Shown here one piece after another: positions 48,809 to 54,940 of a DNA stretch of 54,940 nucleotides (position 1 is the first letter of the stretch; every line of letters begins with the position of its first letter). The DNA comes from a virus. The DNA is taken from positions 1 to 54,940 of IMG/VR virus record IMGVR_UViG_3300037264_005663. One strand, written 5' to 3'. Below the pieces are notes generated by a model that was not told where the DNA came from, did no database searches, and saw only the letters and a list, made by a program, of their open reading frames with translations. The position numbers and the translations under genes are program-made.

Positions 48809-49393
48809 ATGCGAACGATCAAGACGAAATTCGCCGGCGAGTGCCGCAAATGTGGGGCGGATCTGGCCGTGGGCGTCGAGGTGGTGTACGAGCGACGGAT
48901 GGGAATCTTCTGCCCTGCCTGCGCCCCGACCGATCCCGAAGAGATCCGCTCCTATCGGCAGGAGGCGGCGGACCGCAAAGCCGATCGGCTCGACGGCTGG
49001 GCGGAGAAGCGCGAGGAGCGAGCCTCTGCCACCCTCAACAGCAATCCGGAAGTGCGGCGCGACTGGGCGTTCATCACACAGCCGGGGCGGATTCCGCTCC
49101 GCGAGAGGATGAATCGTGCGGATGACCGGGCGTGCGAGAGTCTCGGTAAAGCGCGCGAGATGCGCGGCCGTGCGGACAGAATCCGTAAGGTGCGTGTGGC
49201 CGGCGATGCGGAGCGCGCGCGCGAGGCCCATCGCGAGGAAGTGCGCGCGTGGATCGCCAAGGGGCAGCGTGTCTTCTGTCATCACTGGGGAGAGGGAACT
49301 GTCCAGCGTGTGAACCGCAAGACGGGAACCGTGCTCTGGGACAGGATCGCCAAGGCATACCCCGAACCGCTCGAGTGGCTGCAACGAGTCTAA
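48809..49393 (+). CDS. DUF3560-like protein with zinc-ribbon start
   Basis: A 194-residue protein: a zinc-ribbon-like N-terminus (ECRKCGADL, FCPACAP), a long charged helix (KREERASATLNSNPEVRRDW) and a region with GRIPLRERMNRADDRACESL, as in DUF3560 phage/plasmid proteins. It ends in a compact domain (GEGTVQRVNRKTGTVLWDRI). Function unknown. Confidence 0.6.
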   Translation: MRTIKTKFAGECRKCGADLAVGVEVVYERRMGIFCPACAPTDPEEIRSYRQEAADRKADRLDGWAEKREERASATLNSNPEVRRDWAFITQPGRIPLRERMNRADDRACESLGKAREMRGRADRIRKVRVAGDAERAREAHREEVRAWIAKGQRVFCHHWGEGTVQRVNRKTGTVLWDRIAKAYPEPLEWLQRV

Positions 49394-49402
49394 CCCTGGA
49401 TG

Positions 49403-49534
49403 TTGCAGATTGCGATGGTGTGCCGTTGCACCGTGCAATTTTCTCCTGTGGTCAGCCCGTGTGGTGCTCTCCGTGGGCTCTCCTGGGCGTTTCGCGTTGG
49501 CACACCAGTTGCGATGTTTCGTTGGTGTCCGGGG
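49403..49534 (+). promoter_or_regulatory. Sigma-54-type promoter P2 with tandem palindromic sites
   Basis: TTGCAGATTGCGA (49403-49415, one mismatch) and TTGCACCGTGCAA (49426-49438, perfect), centres 23 bp apart. TGGCAC-N5-TTGC with GG at 49499-49500 and GC at 49511-49512, a textbook -24/-12 match. Proximal site to GG: 67 bp. TTGGTGTCCGGGG (49522-49534) follows at the start-site region, inside a perfect 9-bp hairpin GTTTCGTTG/CAACGAAAC (49516-49543). Confidence 0.8.
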
Positions 49535-49563
49535 CAACGAAACGACGAACGCGGGAGACGACG

Positions 49564-49791
49564 ATGAACCAGTACCTGGGATACGAAGTCGAGTGGACCG
49601 ACAACGACGCGGCGCCGGCCATCTTCAAGGGTCCGCGTGGTGCGGTTTATGGTGCGATGCGCTATCGCGACTCCGAGTGGTGCTTCATCGTGGACCTCGG
49701 ACCTCGGACCCCTGGCGTGATCCGCTGGCTGAAGGGCAACGGCTCCGTCGAAATCCCGCGCGGAACTCACGAGATCACCCGCTCGCGGTAA
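49564..49791 (+). CDS. Small unknown protein, first gene under P2
   Basis: A 75-residue protein (YEVEWTDNDAAPAIFKGPRG, beta-rich, Trp/Arg-rich end) with a GGGAGACGACG ribosome site. No family recognised. Confidence 0.6.
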   Translation: MNQYLGYEVEWTDNDAAPAIFKGPRGAVYGAMRYRDSEWCFIVDLGPRTPGVIRWLKGNGSVEIPRGTHEITRSR

Positions 49792-49821
49792 CGATCGAAG
49801 ACCGAACAGGAGGACACCACA

Positions 49822-50001
49822 ATGAAGCTCTGTCACATCGCCGACACGGACCACTCAATCGAGACGGTCACTTTGAATTTGGACGACGGAGTGGAAGAGG
49901 TCGAGGTGCTGCGCGCATTCCTGTCAGCTCTCGGATGGGACGGACCATTCGATGGCGCGGGCGATGACTGGGAGCACGGAGCGACCGGGGGAGACGTCTA
50001 A
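49822..50001 (+). CDS. Small acidic protein
   Basis: A 59-residue acidic protein (DDGVEEVEVLRAFLSALGWD, ending DWEHGATGGDV) with an AGGAGG ribosome site. Its stop lies just before the copy-C promoter. Could be an acidic anti-host or DNA-mimic-type protein, but nothing confirms it. Confidence 0.6.
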   Translation: MKLCHIADTDHSIETVTLNLDDGVEEVEVLRAFLSALGWDGPFDGAGDDWEHGATGGDV

Positions 50002-50006
50002 ATATC

Positions 50007-50036
50007 TTGACGTTGGGGGACCAGTGGGGGTATAAT
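50007..50036 (+). promoter_or_regulatory. Sigma-70-like promoter, copy C of conserved phage promoter
   Basis: TTGACG (50007-50012) and TATAAT (50031-50036), 18-base spacer containing CCAGTGGGG, preceded by TATC. This is nearly the same as copy A at 4825, which drives the purZ unit. It gives a second, sigma-70-type entry to the genes after 50079. Confidence 0.75.
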
Positions 50037-50078
50037 CGAAGAGCCCACGGCGTCGGAATCACCAACAGAGGAGCACAC

Positions 50079-50342
50079 ATGACGACAGTCAACGTCAACG
50101 ATCTGCCGGTAGTCGAGCATTCGGCGATTGAGGCCGGGAAGGGATACGCCTACCGCCGAAGGCAACCCTGGAGAGACGGCCGCTTGTGGGGGACCGGTAC
50201 AGCCAAACTGACGCGGTGCTACAACTGGGACAGATCACACATGGTCATCCGCAGGGACTCTGGCGATTGGACGTGGTCGGACTTCGACGGTGAGAGGGAA
50301 ATCCGCGGTCCGATTCCTCCCGGGGTCGAGGTGGTCGAATGA
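50079..50342 (+). CDS. Small unknown protein, first gene after promoter C
   Basis: An 87-residue protein (DLPVVEHSAIEAGKGYAYRR, then TWSDFDGEREIRGPIPPGVE) from ATG 50079 after AGAGGAG. Probably a small beta protein. ATGA overlap with the next gene. Confidence 0.6.
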   Translation: MTTVNVNDLPVVEHSAIEAGKGYAYRRRQPWRDGRLWGTGTAKLTRCYNWDRSHMVIRRDSGDWTWSDFDGEREIRGPIPPGVEVVE

Positions 50343-50530
50343 AATCGCGACTCGAGCGCGAACTCGCGTCGTTCTTCAATCCAAAGAGAACAGCACAGGA
50401 CGACGAACGTTCACGAATCCGCACGGCCAACGAGCACGCCGACGCTGACGAGAAGTGTGGACGCGAGTGGTCCTGCACGTGTGCAGCGTGCCGGTGGTAT
50501 CGGCGCGAACTCAGTCTTGGAGGTCCATGA
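50339..50530 (+). CDS. Small Cys-containing protein
   Basis: A 63-residue protein; Arg/Glu-rich helix then KCGREWSCTCAACRWYRREL, a CxC...C cluster that could bind zinc. Coupled by ATGA upstream; it overlaps the next start. Confidence 0.55.
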   Translation: MKSRLERELASFFNPKRTAQDDERSRIRTANEHADADEKCGREWSCTCAACRWYRRELSLGGP

Positions 50531-50814
50531 TGACCGCTGAACAACGACGCGCGAAGCAGAAGGTTGTCGCCCTCGCGTGCAAGCTCGGAGCGACCCTCGA
50601 TTACGCCGGCGGTGAGATCAATGTCGAGGCTCCTCCTTACCACACGTGGAAGGAGAACCCAGGCGTCCATGAATTGGTGAACTCGCCATGGGATGATGAG
50701 ACGCAGGACGACCTCTGGGCCCGGGCCCTCGAGCGGATGGAATTCGGAGTCGAGCCGTGTACAATCCAAGAGTGCGAGTGGTGCGCAGACACGAGGGCGG
50801 AGGGTGTGTCGTGA
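50527..50814 (+). CDS. Small unknown protein
   Basis: A 95-residue protein from a double ATG (50527/50530). Sequence: TAEQRRAKQKVVALACKLGA, then DETQDDLWARALERMEFGVE, ending in a CEWCADT motif. GTGA overlap with the next gene. Confidence 0.6.
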   Translation: MMTAEQRRAKQKVVALACKLGATLDYAGGEINVEAPPYHTWKENPGVHELVNSPWDDETQDDLWARALERMEFGVEPCTIQECEWCADTRAEGVS

Positions 50815-51314
50815 GTTCACCAACCAACTACGAGAACGCCTTCCGCGCGGCCGCGGCGCTACTCGATGCGAGCGCCGAGGCCGGCACGCTGGCGTACGAC
50901 ACCCGCGAGCACGTTCGATTCATCATATCTGCCGGGGCGCACGTGGCCAGAGTGCACTGCGACGACGCAATATACTGTCGGTGGAAGGCCGCCGGCGAAT
51001 CGCTCATTGGATATCTCGACACGCTCACCATCTGGTACCAGAGCAGCCGTGTGGAATTCGCCAACGCCGACTGGCTCGAGCTTGCTGGATTCTGGCGCGC
51101 TCTGGAGGTGTGGGCGTTCGGTAAAGCCGACCAGCCGTGCATCAGATGTGCGGTTCGCCATGGTGTGTACGATCCAGACGACGTCACGGCCGGTAATCCG
51201 AATGATCGATACGACAGCGACCGCGGGTGCCCGGAGTGTGTGGCGGAGGTGCTGAGCGGACGTGGTGACCGAGCCGAACTCGAGCGTGATTACGCCCGCT
51301 CGCGGGGTGTCTGA
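50811..51314 (+). CDS. Unknown protein with zinc-ribbon-like centre
   Basis: A 167-residue protein from GTG 50811. It has a helical N-terminus (NYENAFRAAAALLDASAEAG), a predicted aromatic-rich middle (YLDTLTIWYQSSRVEF), and CIRCAVRHG...CPECVAEVL near the C-terminus, a zinc-ribbon pattern. Last gene before P3. No function known. Confidence 0.6.
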   Translation: MSSPTNYENAFRAAAALLDASAEAGTLAYDTREHVRFIISAGAHVARVHCDDAIYCRWKAAGESLIGYLDTLTIWYQSSRVEFANADWLELAGFWRALEVWAFGKADQPCIRCAVRHGVYDPDDVTAGNPNDRYDSDRGCPECVAEVLSGRGDRAELERDYARSRGV

Positions 51315-51320
51315 CTGACG

Positions 51321-51430
51321 TTGCACGCTGCAAGGTGGCGCGATTGCAGAGTGTAGTGCAGCGGTGTGTCGCACAGACGGAGGACCCTCCGAGAGTCAAC
51401 GTTGGCACATTGGTATGGCAAGAACCTTGC
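51321..51430 (+). promoter_or_regulatory. Sigma-54-type promoter P3 with tandem palindromic sites
   Basis: TTGCACGCTGCAA (51321-51333, perfect) and TTGCAGAGTGTAG (51344-51356, two mismatches), 23 bp apart. TGGCAA-N5-TTGC with GG at 51417-51418 and GC at 51429-51430. Proximal centre to GG is 67 bp. TTGGTGTATGGG follows 9 bases after the GC. A second TGGCAC at ~51402 lacks a correctly spaced GC. Confidence 0.75.
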
Positions 51431-51483
51431 GATTGTTTTGGTGTATGGGTGGTGGGGGCAGCCAGCAACGGAGGGAATCGGCG

Positions 51484-51753
51484 ATGAAGCTGAATCGAAT
51501 CAAGGTGATCACGGGCTACGCCGCACATGCGCGGTTCCTGGCCGAATGTGAGGACGAAGAATTCCTCATCCATCCGGTGGGAACGATCCCGCGACAGTCC
51601 CAGATTCCGAGCCCCTACCGCTATTCGCCGACGCACGATGTGCTCGGCTGGAATGGTCGGAAGGTGGTGATCGTCGAGACTCGCCATCGTCGCTACGAGG
51701 TGTTCGAGGTGATTGATGGAACGATCGATCCGTGGGAGGAGGGCTCGCTGTGA
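51484..51753 (+). CDS. Small unknown protein, first gene under P3
   Basis: An 89-residue protein (MKLNRIKVITGYAAHARFLA, then VVIVETRHRRYEVFEVIDGT) with an AGGGAATCGG ribosome site. Predicted beta-rich. TGATG overlap with the following gene. Confidence 0.6.
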   Translation: MKLNRIKVITGYAAHARFLAECEDEEFLIHPVGTIPRQSQIPSPYRYSPTHDVLGWNGRKVVIVETRHRRYEVFEVIDGTIDPWEEGSL

Positions 51754-52055
51754 TGAAGACCACAACGCAAATCTACGAGCAGCGCCAGCGGGTGTTCAGA
51801 CTCGCGATGTCAGTCGCCAGGGACTCCGCACATCGAGTGCATCCGGAGACGGGCGGCCAGGAACTCCTGGTCCACAACTGGGGGAATGCGGAATCCAAGG
51901 CGGCGTGGGCTCGTGGCTGGGATCGATGGCATCGGATCGCCGGCGCCTTTGACTCAGCGTACGACGCGGCGGAACACCGTAATCATGTGACGCGCGGATT
52001 CAAGCCGCACTGGTGCGAAGACTGTAAAAGCAGCCGGAAGGGGCGTGCATCGTGA
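51753..52055 (+). CDS. Small unknown protein
   Basis: A 100-residue helical protein (YEQRQRVFRLAMSVARDSAH) with CEDCKSSRK near the C-terminus. Overlaps both neighbours, so it is coupled within the P3 unit. Confidence 0.55.
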   Translation: MKTTTQIYEQRQRVFRLAMSVARDSAHRVHPETGGQELLVHNWGNAESKAAWARGWDRWHRIAGAFDSAYDAAEHRNHVTRGFKPHWCEDCKSSRKGRAS

Positions 52056-52267
52056 CCCACAAGGAGCGTAGGGCGAAGGGCGCGGCGGTTGCGTATTGGC
52101 ACAAGGCGACTGACGCGGAAAGGCAATTCCATCGCGACCGCGCGCGTCCCGGAGGATCCAGATTTACGGCCGGCTATGCACCGTGGGAACCGTTCACAGC
52201 GTACTTCTATGGCGTTGCCACTCGTGAGTTCGGCATCGCAGTGGGCGAGATCGCGAGGAAGTCATGA
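52052..52267 (+). CDS. Small unknown protein
   Basis: A 71-residue protein from GTG 52052, basic at the N-terminus (THKERRAKGAAVAYWHKATD), with YAPWEPFTAYFYGVATREFG. No family recognised. Confidence 0.5.
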   Translation: MTHKERRAKGAAVAYWHKATDAERQFHRDRARPGGSRFTAGYAPWEPFTAYFYGVATREFGIAVGEIARKS

Positions 52268-52455
52268 GCGAGCGTAACGCAGATCACCATGTAACGCTCC
52301 TGGTGTCTCGCGCACAGATTGACCGACTGGTGGAATCACTCGCGCCATCGGTGCTATGTGATACGTACGGCCTCGGTCCAGAGGCCCAGGCAAACCCGCT
52401 GTTCTGGCAGGCACTAGAACGGCGCGCGCGCATGGAGGTCCTGCGCCGCGATTGA
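52264..52455 (+). CDS. Small unknown protein, last gene of P3 unit
   Basis: A 63-residue protein (HHVTLLVSRAQIDRLVESLA, FWQALERRARMEVLRRD), mostly helical. ATGA overlap with the previous gene; the distal P4 palindrome begins right after its stop. Confidence 0.55.
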   Translation: MSERNADHHVTLLVSRAQIDRLVESLAPSVLCDTYGLGPEAQANPLFWQALERRARMEVLRRD

Positions 52456-52587
52456 TTGCGGCTTGCAAGGTACTGCCATTGCGTGTTGCACGATATCGCA
52501 CGGACGGCCACGGGGATGCCGCTTCCGTGGCCACGGAAGGCGTTATTCACTGGCACGGCGCGTGCAATACGTAATTGGTGTCCGGGG
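52456..52587 (+). promoter_or_regulatory. Sigma-54-type promoter P4 with tandem palindromic sites
   Basis: TTGCGGCTTGCAA (52456-52468, one mismatch) and TTGCGTGTTGCAC (52479-52491, two mismatches), 23 bp apart. TGGCAC-N5-GTGC with GG at 52552-52553 and GC at 52564-52565. Proximal centre to GG is 67 bp. TTGGTGTCCGGGG (52575-52587) is identical to P2 and at the same 11-base offset. The unit leads to the helicase gene. Confidence 0.75.
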
Positions 52588-52620
52588 CGAGTCGAGACCC
52601 TAAACGCGGGAGACGAGACG

Positions 52621-52839
52621 ATGACGAGCAAAGACGTTGAGACTTTCGCCTTCGAGCGGTCACAGGGAAGGAAGCCGCGGGGTCGTGGATGCTGGGCGTT
52701 CACCTTCGATTCGACATCGTACAGGGACGTTTCGGAGGTTTGGTTCGCGCCCGGGTCGATGCTCTACCAGGAAGCCAAGAAACTCGCGGTCGCCGAGGGG
52801 AATCGGCGCGGCGCTCACTTCGCGATGGTGCAGCCTTAG
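52621..52839 (+). CDS. Small unknown protein, first gene under P4
   Basis: A 72-residue protein (CWAFTFDSTSYRDVSEVWFA, YQEAKKLAVAEGNRRGAHFA) from ATG 52621, after GGGAGACGAGACG, the same leader end as P2. Short inverted repeats (GCCTCG/CGAGGC and CCGCGCG/CGCGCGG) fill the 66-base gap that follows. Confidence 0.6.
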   Translation: MTSKDVETFAFERSQGRKPRGRGCWAFTFDSTSYRDVSEVWFAPGSMLYQEAKKLAVAEGNRRGAHFAMVQP

Positions 52840-52905
52840 CCTGCCTCGAAACCCGAACGAGGCCCAACGCCGCGCGCCCGCCCCGCGCGGAGAAAGAACA
52901 CGACG

Positions 52906-53139
52906 ATGGCCACGCAAGAACAGATACTCGCAGCGCAGCGCGAGGAGACTCGATACATCGAACTCCTACGCGAGGCCGACGCAATCGGAACGCGGTGCCG
53001 CGAGTGGGCGCTCGCGACGAATCCGAAACGGGGCGACTGGGAACTCGATCTCATCGAGCGTGCGGCGCGATCTGCGGCGGGTGACATGGCGGCACGGGTC
53101 AAAGCGAAGGGCTACCTGCGATCGGAGGTGTCACGATGA
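52906..53139 (+). CDS. Small helical protein
   Basis: A 77-residue Ala/Arg/Glu-rich helical protein (ILAAQREETRYIELLREADA). ATGA overlap with the next gene. No family recognised. Confidence 0.55.
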   Translation: MATQEQILAAQREETRYIELLREADAIGTRCREWALATNPKRGDWELDLIERAARSAAGDMAARVKAKGYLRSEVSR

Positions 53140-53387
53140 AGATTCCCATTGGCAAATACCACGAACTCGAGGACTTCGGTCCCTCCACTGGACGTTCTGA
53201 TTTCCAGACTGAGTACGTCATGGGAATCGCACAGCGCTCGGACTTCGATTTCTACTGCATGGATCCGATGTGCGACGGTCAGTACAAGGGCCCGTTCAGG
53301 TTGATGTTCTATACCAAGGACGGCGCCCTGCACGCGCACTGGGTCGGGGTCCGCAAGGTGCTCAATACGGCCGTGGCCGCGGACTGA
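53136..53387 (+). CDS. Small unknown protein
   Basis: An 83-residue protein (YHELEDFGPSTGRSDFQTEY, FYCMDPMCDGQYKGPFRLMF). Coupled by ATGA; it ends 7 bases before the helicase start. Confidence 0.55.
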   Translation: MKIPIGKYHELEDFGPSTGRSDFQTEYVMGIAQRSDFDFYCMDPMCDGQYKGPFRLMFYTKDGALHAHWVGVRKVLNTAVAAD

Positions 53388-53394
53388 TGCGGAG

Positions 53395-54940
53395 ATGAGG
53401 CTCCTGTTCAACGGTGGGCGGTTCGAGTTCGCCTGCCACTACGAGGACCGCTTCGTCCCCAAAGAGGCGGGGTTCCGCTGGGACAAAGTGGCGCGCGTGT
53501 GGTACACCGATAACCAACGCAACGCATCGCGGCTCATCGAATACGCGAGTGACGACTACGTTCGGTCTGTGCTCGAATCGGTGCGCGAGGAGGTGGCCGA
53601 GGCCGTCAATATGTCGAGCGCGGCGGACGCCGACATTGAGATTCCGGCGCCGGCAGGCTACGAGTACATGGGCTTCCAGCGCGCTGGGATTGCGTTCGCA
53701 CTCCGGCGCAAGGGGACCCTCATCGGCGACGAGATGGGGCTTGGCAAGACCATCCAGGCCATCGGAGTCATGAACGCCGACGTGGCAACCCACCGCTCCC
53801 TCATCATTTGCCCAGCATCACTCAAACTGAATTGGCAGCGCGAACTCGGCCGCTGGTTGGTACGGCCGACTATGGTGTGCCTGGCCACCCCCAAGGAGTT
53901 CCCGCGGCTCGAGCCCGACTGGCCGAAGCGAGACGCCGTGGTGATCGTGAATTACGACGTCCTATACAAGCACGAAAAATGGATTCGCGCGGTGGAGTGG
54001 GACCTCATCGTGGCTGACGAAGCTCACTACATCAAGAATCCGAAGGCGCGGCGGTCGCGCGTGCTCCTGGGCTACCGTGGCAACCCAGCGATCAAGGGTG
54101 CGAGAGGCCCCTGGATTCCAGGTATCGACGCGCGGCGGGTGATCTTCATGACCGGGACTCCCATCGTGAACCGCCCAAGTGAACTCTGGTCGATCATCCA
54201 CAGGCTCGATTCCGAGACTTGGAGATCGTGGCGAGACTACGTCGTACGCTACTGCGGATTCACGCGGAACCGGTGGGGCAGCGATGTCAGCGGTGCGTCG
54301 AATCTCGATGAGTTGCAGATGAAGCTCCGCTCCAGTGTCCTGGTGCGCCGCCTCAAGAAAGACGTGCTGAAGGAATTGCCGGCGAAGCGGCGCCAAGTCA
54401 TCGAAATTCCGGCGACTGTCGAGACGCAGCACCTCGTGGCGCGCGAGCGTGCGGCCATCGCGGCCAACGAGGACCGAATTCTGCAGCTCAAGATCGCGGT
54501 GGAGTTGGCCAAGGCATGTGAGGATGACGAGGCATATCGCGTAGCGGTGCGCGCGATGTCCCGCGGGATTATGACGGATTTCACGGAGATTTCGAAGTTG
54601 CGCCACCAGACGGCATTGGCCAAAGTGGGCGACGTCATCGAGCACCTGAAGGAGTTGGTTGACGAGGAGGGCGTCAAGGTCGTGTGTTTCGCACATCACA
54701 AGGATGTAATCGCCCAGATCGCCGGCGCCTTCAAGGGTAAGTCGGTCGTGCTCACCGGCGACACCTCACTCGAGGATCGCCAGCGCGCGGTTGATCGATT
54801 CCAGAAGGACGGGGCTATCCGGCTCTTCGTGGGATCGATCACTGCCGCGGGCGTGGGACTCACGTTGACGGCGTCCTCTAGTGTGGTGTTCGCCGAATTG
54901 GACTGGGTTCCCGGGAACGTGACACAGGCCGAGGATCGCT
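53395..54940 (+). CDS. SNF2-family helicase (SMARCAL1/HARP-like), 3' end cut by window
   Basis: The frame from ATG 53395 stays open to the window edge (515 codons). It has an N-terminal HARP-like region (FACHYEDRFVPKEAGFRWDK), Walker A (GDEMGLGKTIQAI), the DEAH box ADEAHYIKNPKARRS, motif III (FMTGTPIVNRPSELW) and motif V-like (VGSITAAGVGLTLTASSSVV). SNF2 helicases of phages aid replication or recombination, possibly fork remodelling. GGAG lies just before the start. It belongs to the P4 unit. Confidence 0.9.
   Translation, partial: MRLLFNGGRFEFACHYEDRFVPKEAGFRWDKVARVWYTDNQRNASRLIEYASDDYVRSVLESVREEVAEAVNMSSAADADIEIPAPAGYEYMGFQRAGIAFALRRKGTLIGDEMGLGKTIQAIGVMNADVATHRSLIICPASLKLNWQRELGRWLVRPTMVCLATPKEFPRLEPDWPKRDAVVIVNYDVLYKHEKWIRAVEWDLIVADEAHYIKNPKARRSRVLLGYRGNPAIKGARGPWIPGIDARRVIFMTGTPIVNRPSELWSIIHRLDSETWRSWRDYVVRYCGFTRNRWGSDVSGASNLDELQMKLRSSVLVRRLKKDVLKELPAKRRQVIEIPATVETQHLVARERAAIAANEDRILQLKIAVELAKACEDDEAYRVAVRAMSRGIMTDFTEISKLRHQTALAKVGDVIEHLKELVDEEGVKVVCFAHHKDVIAQIAGAFKGKSVVLTGDTSLEDRQRAVDRFQKDGAIRLFVGSITAAGVGLTLTASSSVVFAELDWVPGNVTQAEDR

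Noticed and set aside
51401-51415. TGGCAC at ~51402 as the -24 element of P3
   Set aside because: The correctly spaced -12 GC is missing; TGGCAA 14 bases downstream has a proper GG-N10-GC.
1-54940. CRISPR array, insertion sequence, integrase or attachment site
   Set aside because: No regularly spaced repeats with unique spacers, no transposase or recombinase motifs, and no tRNA-derived direct repeats were seen.

Overview
This window is a contiguous stretch of a tailed, siphovirus-like phage genome (Caudoviricetes). All genes lie on the + strand, base composition is GC-rich, and most genes are joined by ATGA, GTGA or TAATG overlaps with GGAGG-type ribosome sites. The host is probably Gram-negative: the phage carries a heptosyltransferase-like (GT9) gene, sigma-54-type promoters, and a secreted hydrolase with a C-terminal tail like those of FlgD-Ig/sorting-tail bacteria. 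The host genus cannot be named from this sequence.

Layout. (1) 1-5.5 kb: replication and nucleotide region, with an O-like initiator gene that contains five 13-bp iterons, a DUF1937-MazG fusion, a small DNA methyltransferase and a PDDEXK nuclease, then a strong sigma-70-like promoter. (2) 5.5-7.5 kb: a P-loop kinase fused to a PurZ-type adenylosuccinate synthetase, followed directly by a MazG-like pyrophosphohydrolase. This pair suggests 2-aminoadenine (Z) nucleotide synthesis. (3) 7.5-13 kb: a ribbon-helix-helix protein, four tiny membrane proteins in a row, a lipoprotein, two structured leaders, an ATP-dependent RNA ligase, an Ead-like gene, many small accessory genes and a Fis-type HTH protein. 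(4) 12.8-17 kb: a secreted SGNH hydrolase, an RMF/CrpP-like protein overlapping a possible small terminase, and small zinc-ribbon proteins. (5) 17-39.8 kb: the virion module, in the order TerL, portal, Mu-F-like head protein, ChaB-XkdF fusion, scaffold, capsid, a glycosyltransferase, connectors, tail tube, frameshifted tail chaperone, tape measure, and a 1194-residue beta-helix/tail-hub fusion. (6) 39.8-47 kb: a sugar and methyl-transfer island (two glycosyltransferase-like proteins, four SAM methyltransferases, a B12-type radical SAM enzyme, a cupin), with two holin-like genes inside it. (7) 47-54.9 kb: short genes in four or more transcription units, ending in a SNF2-family helicase cut by the window edge.

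The most unusual feature is a regulon in the last 8 kb. Four leaders each carry two copies of a 13-bp palindrome related to TTGCA-N3-TGCAA, always 23 bp apart centre to centre. Each pair lies 60-67 bp upstream of a sigma-54-type -24/-12 element (GG-N10-GC), which is followed by a conserved initially transcribed sequence. In the same area, four successive small genes are preceded by a hairpin with a GGGA loop and a GGGGGTG Shine-Dalgarno sequence, and the stems covary between copies.

No DNA polymerase, endolysin, integrase or tRNA was recognised in the window. All functional calls rest on motifs read by eye, with no database search.
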